In this document: positions 30,594-39,132 of the stretch, in pieces | How the letters are laid out: every line of letters starts with the position of its first letter | Position numbering within the stretch: position 1 is the first letter of the stretch | NCBI RefSeq assembly: GCF_900142695.1 | Contig: NZ_FRBU01000006.1 | Span: forward strand, 62,001-126,000 | Direction: 5' to 3' | Source of the DNA: Flavobacterium xanthum | GTDB lineage: Bacteria > Bacteroidota > Bacteroidia > Flavobacteriales > Flavobacteriaceae | DNA: 64,000 nt | Position numbers and translations under genes: made by a program | The notes under the pieces: generated by a model | What the model was told of the DNA's origin: nothing | Seen by the model: only the letters and a program-made list of their open reading frames with translations | Database searches by the model: none

Positions 30594-32600
30594 TTACTTA
30601 ATTTCTATCGTTTTATTATCCACTCCAAGACCAATAATCTTAAGCGATTTCCATTGTTTTGGTAACAATCCTTTATTGTATTTTAGTCCCATATCAGTTT
30701 GTTCCACTCCACCAAAACCATAAATAACCGCCTGAAGCATGGCTCCCGCTCCCGTAGCAAAATACGGATTATTACTATTGGCTGATTCCGAGAATACTCC
30801 AAAAGGAGGACGGCTGTTTGGCAAATACGATTTCACAAAATAATTATATGCTTTTTCTTTATCGCCCAAGCGCGCATACAAAACAGACAATACGCCGGAA
30901 GCCATTGCTGGACCGTCCTTTTTATCAATTTTTTCAGCGTAATATTCTAAATCTCTTTTTATCTGTTCTTTATCTGTGATTACGTGTAAAGGATATGCTA
31001 GTAAGTTTACATCCGCTTGTTTGATCATTTGCCCTTGATATCCTTTGTAATTTTGTGTTATTCCTTTTTCGGTATGTATGGCTAATTTCTCCGATACTGC
31101 TGCCCATTTTGGATTTTTTGGTTCGCCCAAAATTGTTGCTGCTTTGATCGTATTTTTCAAAGACTCAATAGCGGAGGCATTTGTAAAGGCATTATCATCT
31201 ACATGTTGCGCATATTCATCAGCACCGACAACATTTAAAATAGAAAAACTTCCATCCTGATTTTGCACGACGCGACTTACCCAGAAATCAGCTGTTTCTT
31301 TTAGAACTGCCCATTCTTTTTTCAACCACGATTTATCTTGCGTATAGGCATAATAATTCCAAAATGCAATCGAAACATCGGCCGTAATGTGTTGCTCAAA
31401 AATCCCAGTCAGAGCCCACGTTGGTGTTGCTTCTTCTCCCGTATCATCTGATTCCCAAGGGTACATTGCTCCTTTATATCCATAAATAAACGCTTTTTGC
31501 TTAGCCTTTTGCAAACGATCGGAACGATAATCCAAACATGATTTCGCCATATCAGGCTGCAGTGCCAAAAGCGTTGGATACATCCAAAGTTCGGTATCCC
31601 AGAAAATGTGTCCGTTATATCCTTGCGACGACAATCCCATTGGTGCAATACTCTGTCTGGTATCAGGTCTGATGTATGAATATAAATTATACAACGCAAA
31701 ACGAACGCGTTGTTGTGCATCTAAATCCCCTTCAATTTGAATATCACCTGTTTTCCATAGTTCAGCCCAAGCTTGCTTGTGACGGTTCAATAATTTATTA
31801 ATTCCTTCTTGTAATGCATAAATAGGCTGCCTTTCGGATTCATTTAATGGATCTGTAACATCCTTTGACGTGCAAATTCCTCCTGCAATAGCAAAACGGT
31901 ATTTTTTACCCTTTAGTAATTTTTTAGTAAAACCTACTTCATTTCCAGTTTGTTTCAACGTTTCTACTTGGCCGTCAAAAAGAAAGGTTGTTGAAGCCGC
32001 TACGGTATATTTCCCAGTTAATGTTTTTGCCACTGTTCCAAAAACGGGCATCAAATATTGATTGTCTTTCAAAACCCGAAACTGACTTTTCGCTTCTTTC
32101 AATTCATCCGGAACAACCATATAATTGTTAGCGGTAATTTCAATATCCTTGCTAGGAATAATTTCGACAATTGCCATTGCTGAAAAGGGAATCGCTCTGT
32201 TGGCCAAAATCGTGTAATTGATATTTGCTAAATCTTTAAATGAAAATGAAGTAGTACTTGTTCCCTCTTTCATCGAAACGACTTGACTCCAATTATCAAT
32301 ATTATCAGACTTGATTTCCTGATTATTGATGTTCAAATGCAAATTCAGAAATTCTATTCCGCGCACAATTCTGCTTATTCCATTTTCGGGACTTCCGTCG
32401 TAAACGCCATTCAGAATAATTTCTTTTGTTTTTAAAGGCGTATCATCGGTAACAATTCCTATTTGACCATTTGCCATCGCTACACCAAAATAATTTTCTC
32501 TGGAATTTGCCTGTAAATGCCATTCATCTGATTTAGTTTGACCAAAAACAATTGGACCCGCTAAAAGCAAAAAGACCAGACTCTTAAATGTTGAAATCAT
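30594..32600 (-). CDS. Secreted GH65 alpha-glucosidase-type hydrolase
   Basis: A signal peptide without a lipobox (cleavage near VFGQ, residue 20) places the 668-residue enzyme in the periplasm. The (alpha/alpha)6 core is recognisable by HIFWDTELWMYPTLL and EQHITADVSIAFWNYY. The general acid should be E462 in VGADEYAQHVDDNAFTN. The segment GVFSESANSNNPYFATGAG has E605 where GH65 phosphorylases carry the phosphate-binding loop. By comparison with the characterised F. johnsoniae GH65 kojibiose hydrolase (from memory), this supports hydrolysis rather than phosphorolysis. The sugar linkage is unknown. It is transcribed divergently from the GH32 operon with shared operators between them and ends at its own terminator. 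Confidence 0.87.
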   Translation of the reverse strand: MISTFKSLVFLLLAGPIVFGQTKSDEWHLQANSRENYFGVAMANGQIGIVTDDTPLKTKEIILNGVYDGSPENGISRIVRGIEFLNLHLNINNQEIKSDNIDNWSQVVSMKEGTSTTSFSFKDLANINYTILANRAIPFSAMAIVEIIPSKDIEITANNYMVVPDELKEAKSQFRVLKDNQYLMPVFGTVAKTLTGKYTVAASTTFLFDGQVETLKQTGNEVGFTKKLLKGKKYRFAIAGGICTSKDVTDPLNESERQPIYALQEGINKLLNRHKQAWAELWKTGDIQIEGDLDAQQRVRFALYNLYSYIRPDTRQSIAPMGLSSQGYNGHIFWDTELWMYPTLLALQPDMAKSCLDYRSDRLQKAKQKAFIYGYKGAMYPWESDDTGEEATPTWALTGIFEQHITADVSIAFWNYYAYTQDKSWLKKEWAVLKETADFWVSRVVQNQDGSFSILNVVGADEYAQHVDDNAFTNASAIESLKNTIKAATILGEPKNPKWAAVSEKLAIHTEKGITQNYKGYQGQMIKQADVNLLAYPLHVITDKEQIKRDLEYYAEKIDKKDGPAMASGVLSVLYARLGDKEKAYNYFVKSYLPNSRPPFGVFSESANSNNPYFATGAGAMLQAVIYGFGGVEQTDMGLKYNKGLLPKQWKSLKIIGLGVDNKTIEIK

Positions 32601-32624
32601 AGTTGTATTTTTTTATAATAGTTT

Positions 32625-32632
32625 CAAACTTA
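32625..32632 (-). promoter_or_regulatory. Candidate -7 element of GH65
   Basis: The minus strand reads TAAGTTTG (TAnnTTTG) 25 bp before the GH65 ATG, without a clear -33 TTG. Confidence 0.5.
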
Positions 32633-32687
32633 TATAATTTATTTCTTAAAATAATGAATAGTTACATAATCTACCTTGAATACAAAT

Positions 32688-32721
32688 CGAAAACGTTTTC
32701 GGCAATTCGAAAACGTTTTTA
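32688..32721. promoter_or_regulatory. Paired LacI-type operators in the GH65-GH32 divergent region
   Basis: CGAAAACGTTTTCG (32688-32701) is perfect and CGAAAACGTTTTTA (32708-32721) has an intact left half; centres are 20 bp apart. They lie 88-121 bp from the GH65 ATG and 76-109 bp from the GH32 ATG, so one pair can serve both directions. Confidence 0.85.
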
Positions 32722-32796
32722 CTCCTACTATTTTGAATAATTAAAAAATAGAATTCTATTTTTATACAGATACTATAATAATTAAACCTTTTTTTA

Positions 32797-34386
32797 ATGA
32801 AGTTCACAAATAAAATCCTCCCCTTTTATTTCGTATTCGGAGCCTCTTTACTCTTGTTTTCCTGTAAAAAAGAAGTGCAAAATGAAGTTATTTCCATTGC
32901 CTCATCCGAAAAAATAAAACCTGATTCCACGGTGCAATACAAAGAACCCTTTAGACCACAATTTCATTTTTCTCCAGAAAAAAAATGGATGAATGACCCA
33001 AACGGAATGGTTTTCTACAAAGGTATTTATCATTTGTTTTACCAATATTATCCAGACGATATTGTTTGGGGACCGATGCATTGGGGACACGCAACAAGTA
33101 CGGATTTAATTCATTGGACCAATAAAAAAATCGCTTTGTTTCCTGACAAATTAGGAATGATATTTTCAGGAAGTGCAGTTGTAGATTTAAAAAATACTTC
33201 TGGACTTGGAACCAAAGAAAATCCACCTATGATTGCTATTTTCACCTATCATGATATGGAAGGTGAAAAAGCGGGAAGAACAAATTATCAAACACAAGGA
33301 CTCGCATATAGCTTAGATGAAGGCGAAACTTGGATGAAATATAATGGAAATCCAATTGTTAAAAATTCAGGTTTAAAAGATTTTAGAGACCCTAAAGTTT
33401 TCTGGAATCCCGATACCAATCTTTGGAATATGGTTTTGGTTGCCGGAGATCATGCCAAATTTTATACTTCTAAAAACCTAATCAGCTGGACTCTTGAAAG
33501 TGAATTTGGTAAAAATATAGGAGCGCACGGCGGTGTTTGGGAATGTCCTGATATTTTCAAATTAAAAGTTGCTGGCTCCAATGAGGAAAAATGGGTTTTA
33601 TTAATAAGCATCAATCCTGGCGCACCACTTGGCGGTTCAGGAACACAATATTTCGTAGGGGACTATGATGGGAAAAGTTTTAAAACTAACCAAAAAGATA
33701 TCAAATGGATTGACAATGGCGCTGATAATTACGCAGGTGTGACGTACAATAATACTCCTGATAATAAACGAATATTTATAGGCTGGATGAGTAACTGGTC
33801 CTACGCAAGAGACACGCCTACAAAAAATTGGAGAAGTGCGATGACACTTCCTCGAGAACTTTTGCTTGCAAAAATAAATGGCGATTATGTCCTGAAAAAC
33901 ACTCCTGTAGAACAATTCAAAAAACAAGAAATTGTAGCATTTACAAAAGATGAAATCATCCTAAAACCGAATCAAAAAACGACAATTGAATATCCCTATT
34001 TGAACCAGTCAGCAGTACAATTGAATGCTAAAAATGAAAATTTAAAATTAGTTTTTTCCAATGAAGTAAAGGATTCTTTGGTTATTAATTATGATGCGAA
34101 ACTAAAGACTTTTTCCGTAGACCGAAGCCATTCCGGAATAGTAAATTTCGAAAAAAGTTTTGGAGAAAAAATTCACAAAACCAAAACTCCAAATATAACC
34201 ACCGAAACAATTGATTATCAAATCATAGTAGATTGGTCCTCAATTGAAATTTTTCTAAACGGTGGCGTATACAGTTTTACGGAACAAATTTTCCCTAACA
34301 AACCATACACCAAACTCAGCATTCAATCGGATAGGAATCAGGAAATTAAAAACCTTACCATTTCTAAAATCAAGGGAATCTGGTAG
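32797..34386 (+). CDS. GH32 fructan/sucrose hydrolase lipoprotein
   Basis: The lipobox LLFSC (Cys23) makes it an envelope lipoprotein. The three GH32 catalytic blocks are intact: nucleophile D67 in WMNDPNG, transition-state stabiliser D198 in FRDPK and acid/base E249 in WECPDIF. A C-terminal beta-sandwich follows from about residue 370. It releases fructose from sucrose, levan or inulin; exo-acting invertase, inulinase or levanase cannot be told apart by eye. It leads an operon with a sugar porter (47 bp downstream) and a fructokinase (2 bp after that), which matches uptake and phosphorylation of the fructose released. Confidence 0.93.
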   Translation: MKFTNKILPFYFVFGASLLLFSCKKEVQNEVISIASSEKIKPDSTVQYKEPFRPQFHFSPEKKWMNDPNGMVFYKGIYHLFYQYYPDDIVWGPMHWGHATSTDLIHWTNKKIALFPDKLGMIFSGSAVVDLKNTSGLGTKENPPMIAIFTYHDMEGEKAGRTNYQTQGLAYSLDEGETWMKYNGNPIVKNSGLKDFRDPKVFWNPDTNLWNMVLVAGDHAKFYTSKNLISWTLESEFGKNIGAHGGVWECPDIFKLKVAGSNEEKWVLLISINPGAPLGGSGTQYFVGDYDGKSFKTNQKDIKWIDNGADNYAGVTYNNTPDNKRIFIGWMSNWSYARDTPTKNWRSAMTLPRELLLAKINGDYVLKNTPVEQFKKQEIVAFTKDEIILKPNQKTTIEYPYLNQSAVQLNAKNENLKLVFSNEVKDSLVINYDAKLKTFSVDRSHSGIVNFEKSFGEKIHKTKTPNITTETIDYQIIVDWSSIEIFLNGGVYSFTEQIFPNKPYTKLSIQSDRNQEIKNLTISKIKGIW

Positions 34387-34433
34387 AATAATTCTATTAT
34401 AACAACCAAAATAATTAACCAAAAAACAGAATA

Positions 34434-35762
34434 ATGAACAACAAAAAAATACTTTATTGGTCCATAGTCGTAGCATTTGCAGGATTTTTATTTGGATTTG
34501 ACACTGTAGTAATTTCCGGAGCGGATAAACAATTGCAACAATTATGGGGTTCTTCTAATTTGTTTCATGGATTAGTAGTGATGTCATCCGCATTATGGGG
34601 AACGGTTATTGGCGCTATTTTTGGCGCTTTTCCAACGAATATTTTAGGTCGAAAAAAGACTTTAATAATTATAGGATTGCTATTTTTTGTTTCTTCCATT
34701 GGAACTGCTTTCGCAAATGACCCGATATTCTTTTCCATTTTCAGATTTCTTGGTGGAATTGGAATTGGAGCCTCCACTATTGCGGCTCCAACCTATGTCT
34801 CTGAAATTGCTCCAGCAAAAGACCGCGGAAAACTGGTCGCTTTATACCAATTCAATATCGTTTTTGGAATTTTAATTGCCTTTACCTCTAACTATTATTT
34901 ACAAGATATTGGAGAAAATGCCTGGCGTTGGATGTTAGGAATACAGGCTTTTCCATCCTTTTTATACACACTTCTAGTATTTGGAATCCCGGAAAGTCCG
35001 CGCTGGATTTTAGAATACAAAAAAGACAGAGAAAAAGCAGTTGCAATTTTGAAACAAATTAATAGTGACGCCGCAGTAGAAGCAGAAATTGCCGCTATCG
35101 AAAAAGAAACTACTCACGAAGGAAAAAACGAATCTATCTTCATGGTAAAATACAGAAAACCATTACTGTTGGCGTTTTTTATTGCCTTTTTCAATCAACT
35201 CTCCGGTATCAATGCTTTTTTATATTACGCACCTCGAATTTTTGAACTGGCAGGATTAGAAAAATCAGCTTCTTTCTTGAGTAGCATCGGAATTGGAATT
35301 ATTAATTTGATCTTTACGATGATTGGAATCTCGCTAATTGATAAGTACGGGAGAAAAACATTGATGTATTTGGGTTCTGTAGGATACATCATTTCTTTGG
35401 GATTAGTGACTACGGCTTTTTATTTTGAGTGGAAAGGAATGGCTGTTCCATTATTTTTCTTCTTGTTTATAGCCTCACACGCGATAGGACAAGGAGCCGT
35501 GATTTGGGTATTTATCTCAGAATTATTCCCCAACAAACTAAGAGCCGCTGGGACTTCTTTTGGAACATCTGTCCACTGGATTTTAGCAGCTTTAATTCCG
35601 TCATTTATCCCGTTTTTATTTAAAGAAATTGGAACAACTACTGTTTTTGCCATCTTTTGTATCATGATGGTTTTCCAATTGCTTTGGGTATTTACAAAAA
35701 TGCCGGAAACCAAAGGAAGAACATTAGAAGAACTATCTGAAAGTCTATCAAAAAACGAATAA
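34434..35762 (+). CDS. Sugar porter family (MFS) hexose transporter
   Basis: The 442-residue protein has the sugar-porter signatures: GFLFGFDTVVISGA in helix 1, GRKKTL after helix 2, PESPRWI at the end of helix 6, QLSGINAFLYYAPRIF in helix 7 and PETKGRTLEEL at the C-terminus. These are shared with bacterial glucose, xylose and fructose proton symporters. Its place between GH32 and fructokinase points to fructose (or glucose plus fructose). The stop is 2 bp before the kinase ATG, so translation is coupled. Confidence 0.9.
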   Translation: MNNKKILYWSIVVAFAGFLFGFDTVVISGADKQLQQLWGSSNLFHGLVVMSSALWGTVIGAIFGAFPTNILGRKKTLIIIGLLFFVSSIGTAFANDPIFFSIFRFLGGIGIGASTIAAPTYVSEIAPAKDRGKLVALYQFNIVFGILIAFTSNYYLQDIGENAWRWMLGIQAFPSFLYTLLVFGIPESPRWILEYKKDREKAVAILKQINSDAAVEAEIAAIEKETTHEGKNESIFMVKYRKPLLLAFFIAFFNQLSGINAFLYYAPRIFELAGLEKSASFLSSIGIGIINLIFTMIGISLIDKYGRKTLMYLGSVGYIISLGLVTTAFYFEWKGMAVPLFFFLFIASHAIGQGAVIWVFISELFPNKLRAAGTSFGTSVHWILAALIPSFIPFLFKEIGTTTVFAIFCIMMVFQLLWVFTKMPETKGRTLEELSESLSKNE

Positions 35763-35764
35763 TC

Positions 35765-36649
35765 ATGACAAAAAAAATAATTTGTTTCGGAGAAGTTTTG
35801 TTTGACGAGTTCCCAACGCATAAAAAAATTGGAGGAGCACCATTGAACGTAGCATTACGCTTGGCCTCACTTGGTATCGATGCACAAATAATAAGTCGTG
35901 TAGGAAATGATGAAATTGGAAAAGAGCTTCTAGATTTCATTAAAAAAAACGGAGTTGCTACCGATACAATTCAAATAGACGAAAACTTATCCACTGGTCA
36001 AGTCATTGTCCAATTAAACGAGAAAGGTTCTGCTTCCTACACCATCAATTACCCTGTTGCTTGGGACAAAATTATATGTATTCCGGAAGACGAAATTATG
36101 GTTAAAAAAGCCGACGCACTTGTTTTTGGCAGCCTTGTATGTAGAGATCCTATTTCACAAAATTCACTTTTAGAAATCATAAACTATGCAAAATACGCTG
36201 TTTTTGATGTGAACTTACGTGCTCCTTTTTACACTAAGGAAATACTGATTAATCTGATGATGCAGTCTGATTTTATAAAATTCAATGATGATGAATTATA
36301 TGAAATAAGTGCTTTCCTGAATTCTCCTTATCATTCATTAGAACAAAACATACTTTTTATTGCAGAGAAGACAAACACAAAACACATCTGTGTCACCAAA
36401 GGAAGCCATGGTGCAGTATTATTTTACAATGAAAAAATGTACTACAATAGCGGTTATAAAATTGATGTTGTAGACACTGTAGGTTCTGGGGATTCCTTTT
36501 TGGCTGGTTTACTTTCTAAACTATTGTACGAAGAAAATCCGCAAAAAGCGATTGATTTTGCTTGTGCTTTAGGAGCGATTGTTGCTAAGAATGAAGGTGC
36601 AAATCCCAAAATTTCCAGTAAAGAAATCAATGATTTTATGAATCCTTAA
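35765..36649 (+). CDS. Fructokinase (PfkB family)
   Basis: The 294 residues carry the PfkB motifs KIGGAPLNVALRLASLG near residue 20 and DTVGSGDSFLAGLL near residue 240, with the catalytic Asp in GDSF. The context of GH32 plus hexose porter makes fructose the likely substrate, giving fructose-6-phosphate. It is shorter than and clearly different from the other PfkB kinase at 13865-14815, so the region has two kinases, one per branch of the pathway. Confidence 0.9.
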   Translation: MTKKIICFGEVLFDEFPTHKKIGGAPLNVALRLASLGIDAQIISRVGNDEIGKELLDFIKKNGVATDTIQIDENLSTGQVIVQLNEKGSASYTINYPVAWDKIICIPEDEIMVKKADALVFGSLVCRDPISQNSLLEIINYAKYAVFDVNLRAPFYTKEILINLMMQSDFIKFNDDELYEISAFLNSPYHSLEQNILFIAEKTNTKHICVTKGSHGAVLFYNEKMYYNSGYKIDVVDTVGSGDSFLAGLLSKLLYEENPQKAIDFACALGAIVAKNEGANPKISSKEINDFMNP

Positions 36650-36752
36650 AAGAAATTTGAAGAGCTAAAAGAACTAAAATCATATTATTTGGTAATGAAT
36701 TGGTCATAACTTAGCTTTCTGTTTTAAATATCGCAAAAGTAAATTAAACTGT

Positions 36753-36802
36753 TTCTTGAAAATTGATTTACAGTAAATAAATTGTAAATTCGTTTTCAAG
36801 AA
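36753..36802. repeat. Long imperfect inverted repeat ahead of the first LacI gene
   Basis: Arms 36753-36772 and 36783-36802 match at 17 of 20 positions around a 10-nt loop (left arm begins TTCTTGAAAA and ends TTTACA). It ends 35 bp before the LacI ATG; GCGGTTTTTT follows. It could be an autoregulatory operator, a terminator of the fructokinase operon, or both. Confidence 0.65.
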
Positions 36803-36837
36803 GCGGTTTTTTGCTTTCACTACCAGAGAATTAAACC

Positions 36838-37857
36838 ATGAACAACACCACTCTCAAAGAGATAGCCTCACAATTAGGAATTTCGATTACCACCGCTTCA
36901 AAAGCTTTGAAAGGGTACTCTGATGTCAGTGAAAAAACAAAAAATGCAGTAATTGAACTTGCTCAAAAACTTAATTACACTCCTAATAGCTTTGCTGTAA
37001 ATCTAAGAACGAAAGAATCAAAAACCATAGGCTTGATAATTCCCACTCTAGTTCATGATTTTTTTTCATACGTAATTAAAGGAATTCTTGAAGAAGCAGA
37101 AAAAAGAGATTATTTGGTCATTATTTTACAATCCAATGAGAAATTAGAGTTTGAAAAAAAACAAATTGATCTCCTTTTAAATAAAAGAGTAGATGGAATT
37201 CTAATGTCATTGTCTAATGAAACCGGTGATTTTGATCATTTAAAATCCATTATTTCTCATAATACTCCGTTAGTCCTTTTTGATAAAATTGCTAAACTTG
37301 TCCATTGTTCCAAAGTAACTATTAATGACAAACAAGCGGCGTATGATGCCGTTTGCTATCTTATAAAAAAGGGATACAAAAAAATTGCTCATTTTAGAGG
37401 TTCTTATTTACCTCAAAATGCAATTGATCGATTTTTAGGATACAAAAAAGCACTTGAAGATAACGGTATTATTTATGATTCTTCGCTAGTTTTTGTATGT
37501 GAAAACAATGCAGATTTCCAAGACGGTTATGAAAATGCTAAAAAAGTGATGGATGAACATCCAGAAATTGATGCGATATTTGCAGTTACCGATTTAGTGG
37601 CCATTGGAATCATTAAATACTTTAATGAAATAGGGATTTCCATTCCGCAACAAATAGCAGTTTTAGGTTTCAGCAATTGGTTTATGTCAAGCGTAATATC
37701 CCCAAAACTTTCTACGATTGACCAACCCGGTTTTGAAATTGGAAGAAGGTCAGCCGCTATTCTATTTGATGAAATCAATCTAAAAAAGAATAACTTACCA
37801 ATCGTTTTCCAATCTATTGAATTGGAAACAAGCATAATTGAAAGGGAATCAACATAA
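36838..37857 (+). CDS. LacI-family transcription regulator, copy 1
   Basis: The 339 residues show an N-terminal LacI helix-turn-helix (TLKEIASQLGISITTASKAL), a hinge with the Leu that intercalates a central CpG (SFAVNLRT) and a periplasmic-binding-protein-like sensor domain (KTIGLIIPTLVHDFFSYVI to the C-terminus). The central ACGT of the CGAAAACGTTTTCG operators fits this hinge type. It should sense a sugar or sugar phosphate from the pathway. It lies downstream of the fructokinase but is probably transcribed from its own promoter, given 188 bp with a long inverted repeat. The contact residues of the recognition helix (SITT.SKAL) are the same as in copy 2. Confidence 0.93.
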   Translation: MNNTTLKEIASQLGISITTASKALKGYSDVSEKTKNAVIELAQKLNYTPNSFAVNLRTKESKTIGLIIPTLVHDFFSYVIKGILEEAEKRDYLVIILQSNEKLEFEKKQIDLLLNKRVDGILMSLSNETGDFDHLKSIISHNTPLVLFDKIAKLVHCSKVTINDKQAAYDAVCYLIKKGYKKIAHFRGSYLPQNAIDRFLGYKKALEDNGIIYDSSLVFVCENNADFQDGYENAKKVMDEHPEIDAIFAVTDLVAIGIIKYFNEIGISIPQQIAVLGFSNWFMSSVISPKLSTIDQPGFEIGRRSAAILFDEINLKKNNLPIVFQSIELETSIIEREST

Positions 37858-38089
37858 AAAATTTGAATCTTTCAACAAAAGACCCATACTTCTTTACTAG
37901 TTTTAACGAATCAATATTTATTTGTTTATTCTGATGAAAAATGAAGATATACGATAAAAATTAATACCTTGGCTTAGAATATTTAAAGGTAAAGTCGTTT
38001 TTTACGTACATAAATTAAATAACGAAAAACGTAAGAGATCATTATTTCTAAAATATTTTCCTAAAATTAAATCTGTAGAAATTCGCTTC
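37858..38089. promoter_or_regulatory. Intergenic region between the two LacI genes with candidate operator halves
   Basis: CGTTTTTTACG (37996-38006) and AACGAAAAACG (38021-38031) are inverted half-sites sharing CGTTTTT, similar to the operators elsewhere, 60-95 bp before the second LacI ATG. This may be autoregulation; the match is weaker than in the other three regions. No gene lies here. Confidence 0.35.
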
Positions 38090-39121
38090 ATGAAAGATAT
38101 CACTCTTAAGGAAATTGCAACAAAATTGGGGATTTCGATAACTACTGTTTCGAAAGCACTCAAGAATTATCCTGATGTTAGTGAGAAAACTAAAAAGTCA
38201 GTAATTGAGCTTGCACAACATTTACATTATACCCCAAATAGTTTCGCTGTTAATTTAAGAACAAAAGAATCAAAAACTATCGGTTTAATCATTCCTGAGG
38301 TAGTCCATCATTTTTTCTCTAATGTAGTAAATGCTATTATTGATGAGGCGGAGAAAAATGGTTATTTAGTAATCATTTTACAATCTAATGAAACACTGGC
38401 TCTAGAAAAAAAGCAAGTCGAATTATTAATAAATAAGAGAGTAGACGGCATCATCATGTCCTTATCTAATGAATCTAATAATGATGATCACATAAAGGAG
38501 ATTATGAATCGGAAGATTCCTTTTGTAATGTTTGACAAAATAGCCAAGCTTTCAAAATGTTCCAAAGTAATCATTGACGACCAAAAAGCAGCTTTCAATG
38601 CCGTTCAACATTTAATTGACAATGGTTGCAAAAAAATAGTTCATATTCGCGGACCTTTAAATCCTCAAAATTCAATAGACCGATACATCGGCTATAAAAA
38701 AGCGTTGGAGAAAAACAACATTCCTTTTGACGCAAAATTAGTTTATACTTGCGAAAATGTTACGTTTGAAGAAGGGAGAGCATTTGCCAAACAAATCATT
38801 GAAGAGCATGCAGATGTTGACGGGATCTTTGCGATAACAGATTTAGTTGCAGTAGGTGTTTTGGCTTATTTCAATGAAAATAAAATTAATGTTCCAGAAC
38901 AAGTAGCTATAATTGGCTTTAGCAATTGGTTTATGTCGCAAGTGTTAACTCCAAAATTAAGTACCGTTAACCAGCCGGGCCACGAAATGGGAATTGCATC
39001 TTTCAACCTACTGCTAGAAGAAATGAATTGTCACAAAGAAGGAGTTCCTTTCGACCACAAAACGATTGAATTAGACACAGAAATCATCATCAGAGAATCT
39101 TCAATTCGACCAAAAAATTAG
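38090..39121 (+). CDS. LacI-family transcription regulator, copy 2
   Basis: The 343-residue protein is a close paralogue of the previous gene along its whole length. It shares NSFAVNLRTKESKTIGLIIP, LVIILQSNE, KRVDGI.MSLSNE and GFSNWFMS. The helix-turn-helix (TLKEIATKLGISITTVSKAL) differs by few residues, so both probably read the same or very similar operators. Differences lie mainly in the sensor domain, for example PQNSIDRYIGYKKALEKNNI against PQNAIDRFLGYKKALEDNGI, so different effectors are possible. Its gene ends 11 bp before the convergent queG stop. Confidence 0.93.
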   Translation: MKDITLKEIATKLGISITTVSKALKNYPDVSEKTKKSVIELAQHLHYTPNSFAVNLRTKESKTIGLIIPEVVHHFFSNVVNAIIDEAEKNGYLVIILQSNETLALEKKQVELLINKRVDGIIMSLSNESNNDDHIKEIMNRKIPFVMFDKIAKLSKCSKVIIDDQKAAFNAVQHLIDNGCKKIVHIRGPLNPQNSIDRYIGYKKALEKNNIPFDAKLVYTCENVTFEEGRAFAKQIIEEHADVDGIFAITDLVAVGVLAYFNENKINVPEQVAIIGFSNWFMSQVLTPKLSTVNQPGHEMGIASFNLLLEEMNCHKEGVPFDHKTIELDTEIIIRESSIRPKN

Positions 39122-39132
39122 AATCTAACTCG

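Noticed and set aside
13865-36649. The two PfkB kinases as copies of one gene
   Set aside because: They differ in length and in the substrate-binding region and belong to separate operons, so they are distinct family members.
36838-39121. Recent exact gene duplication of the LacI pair
   Set aside because: The proteins are similar but differ at many positions and their upstream regions differ, so the duplication is old.
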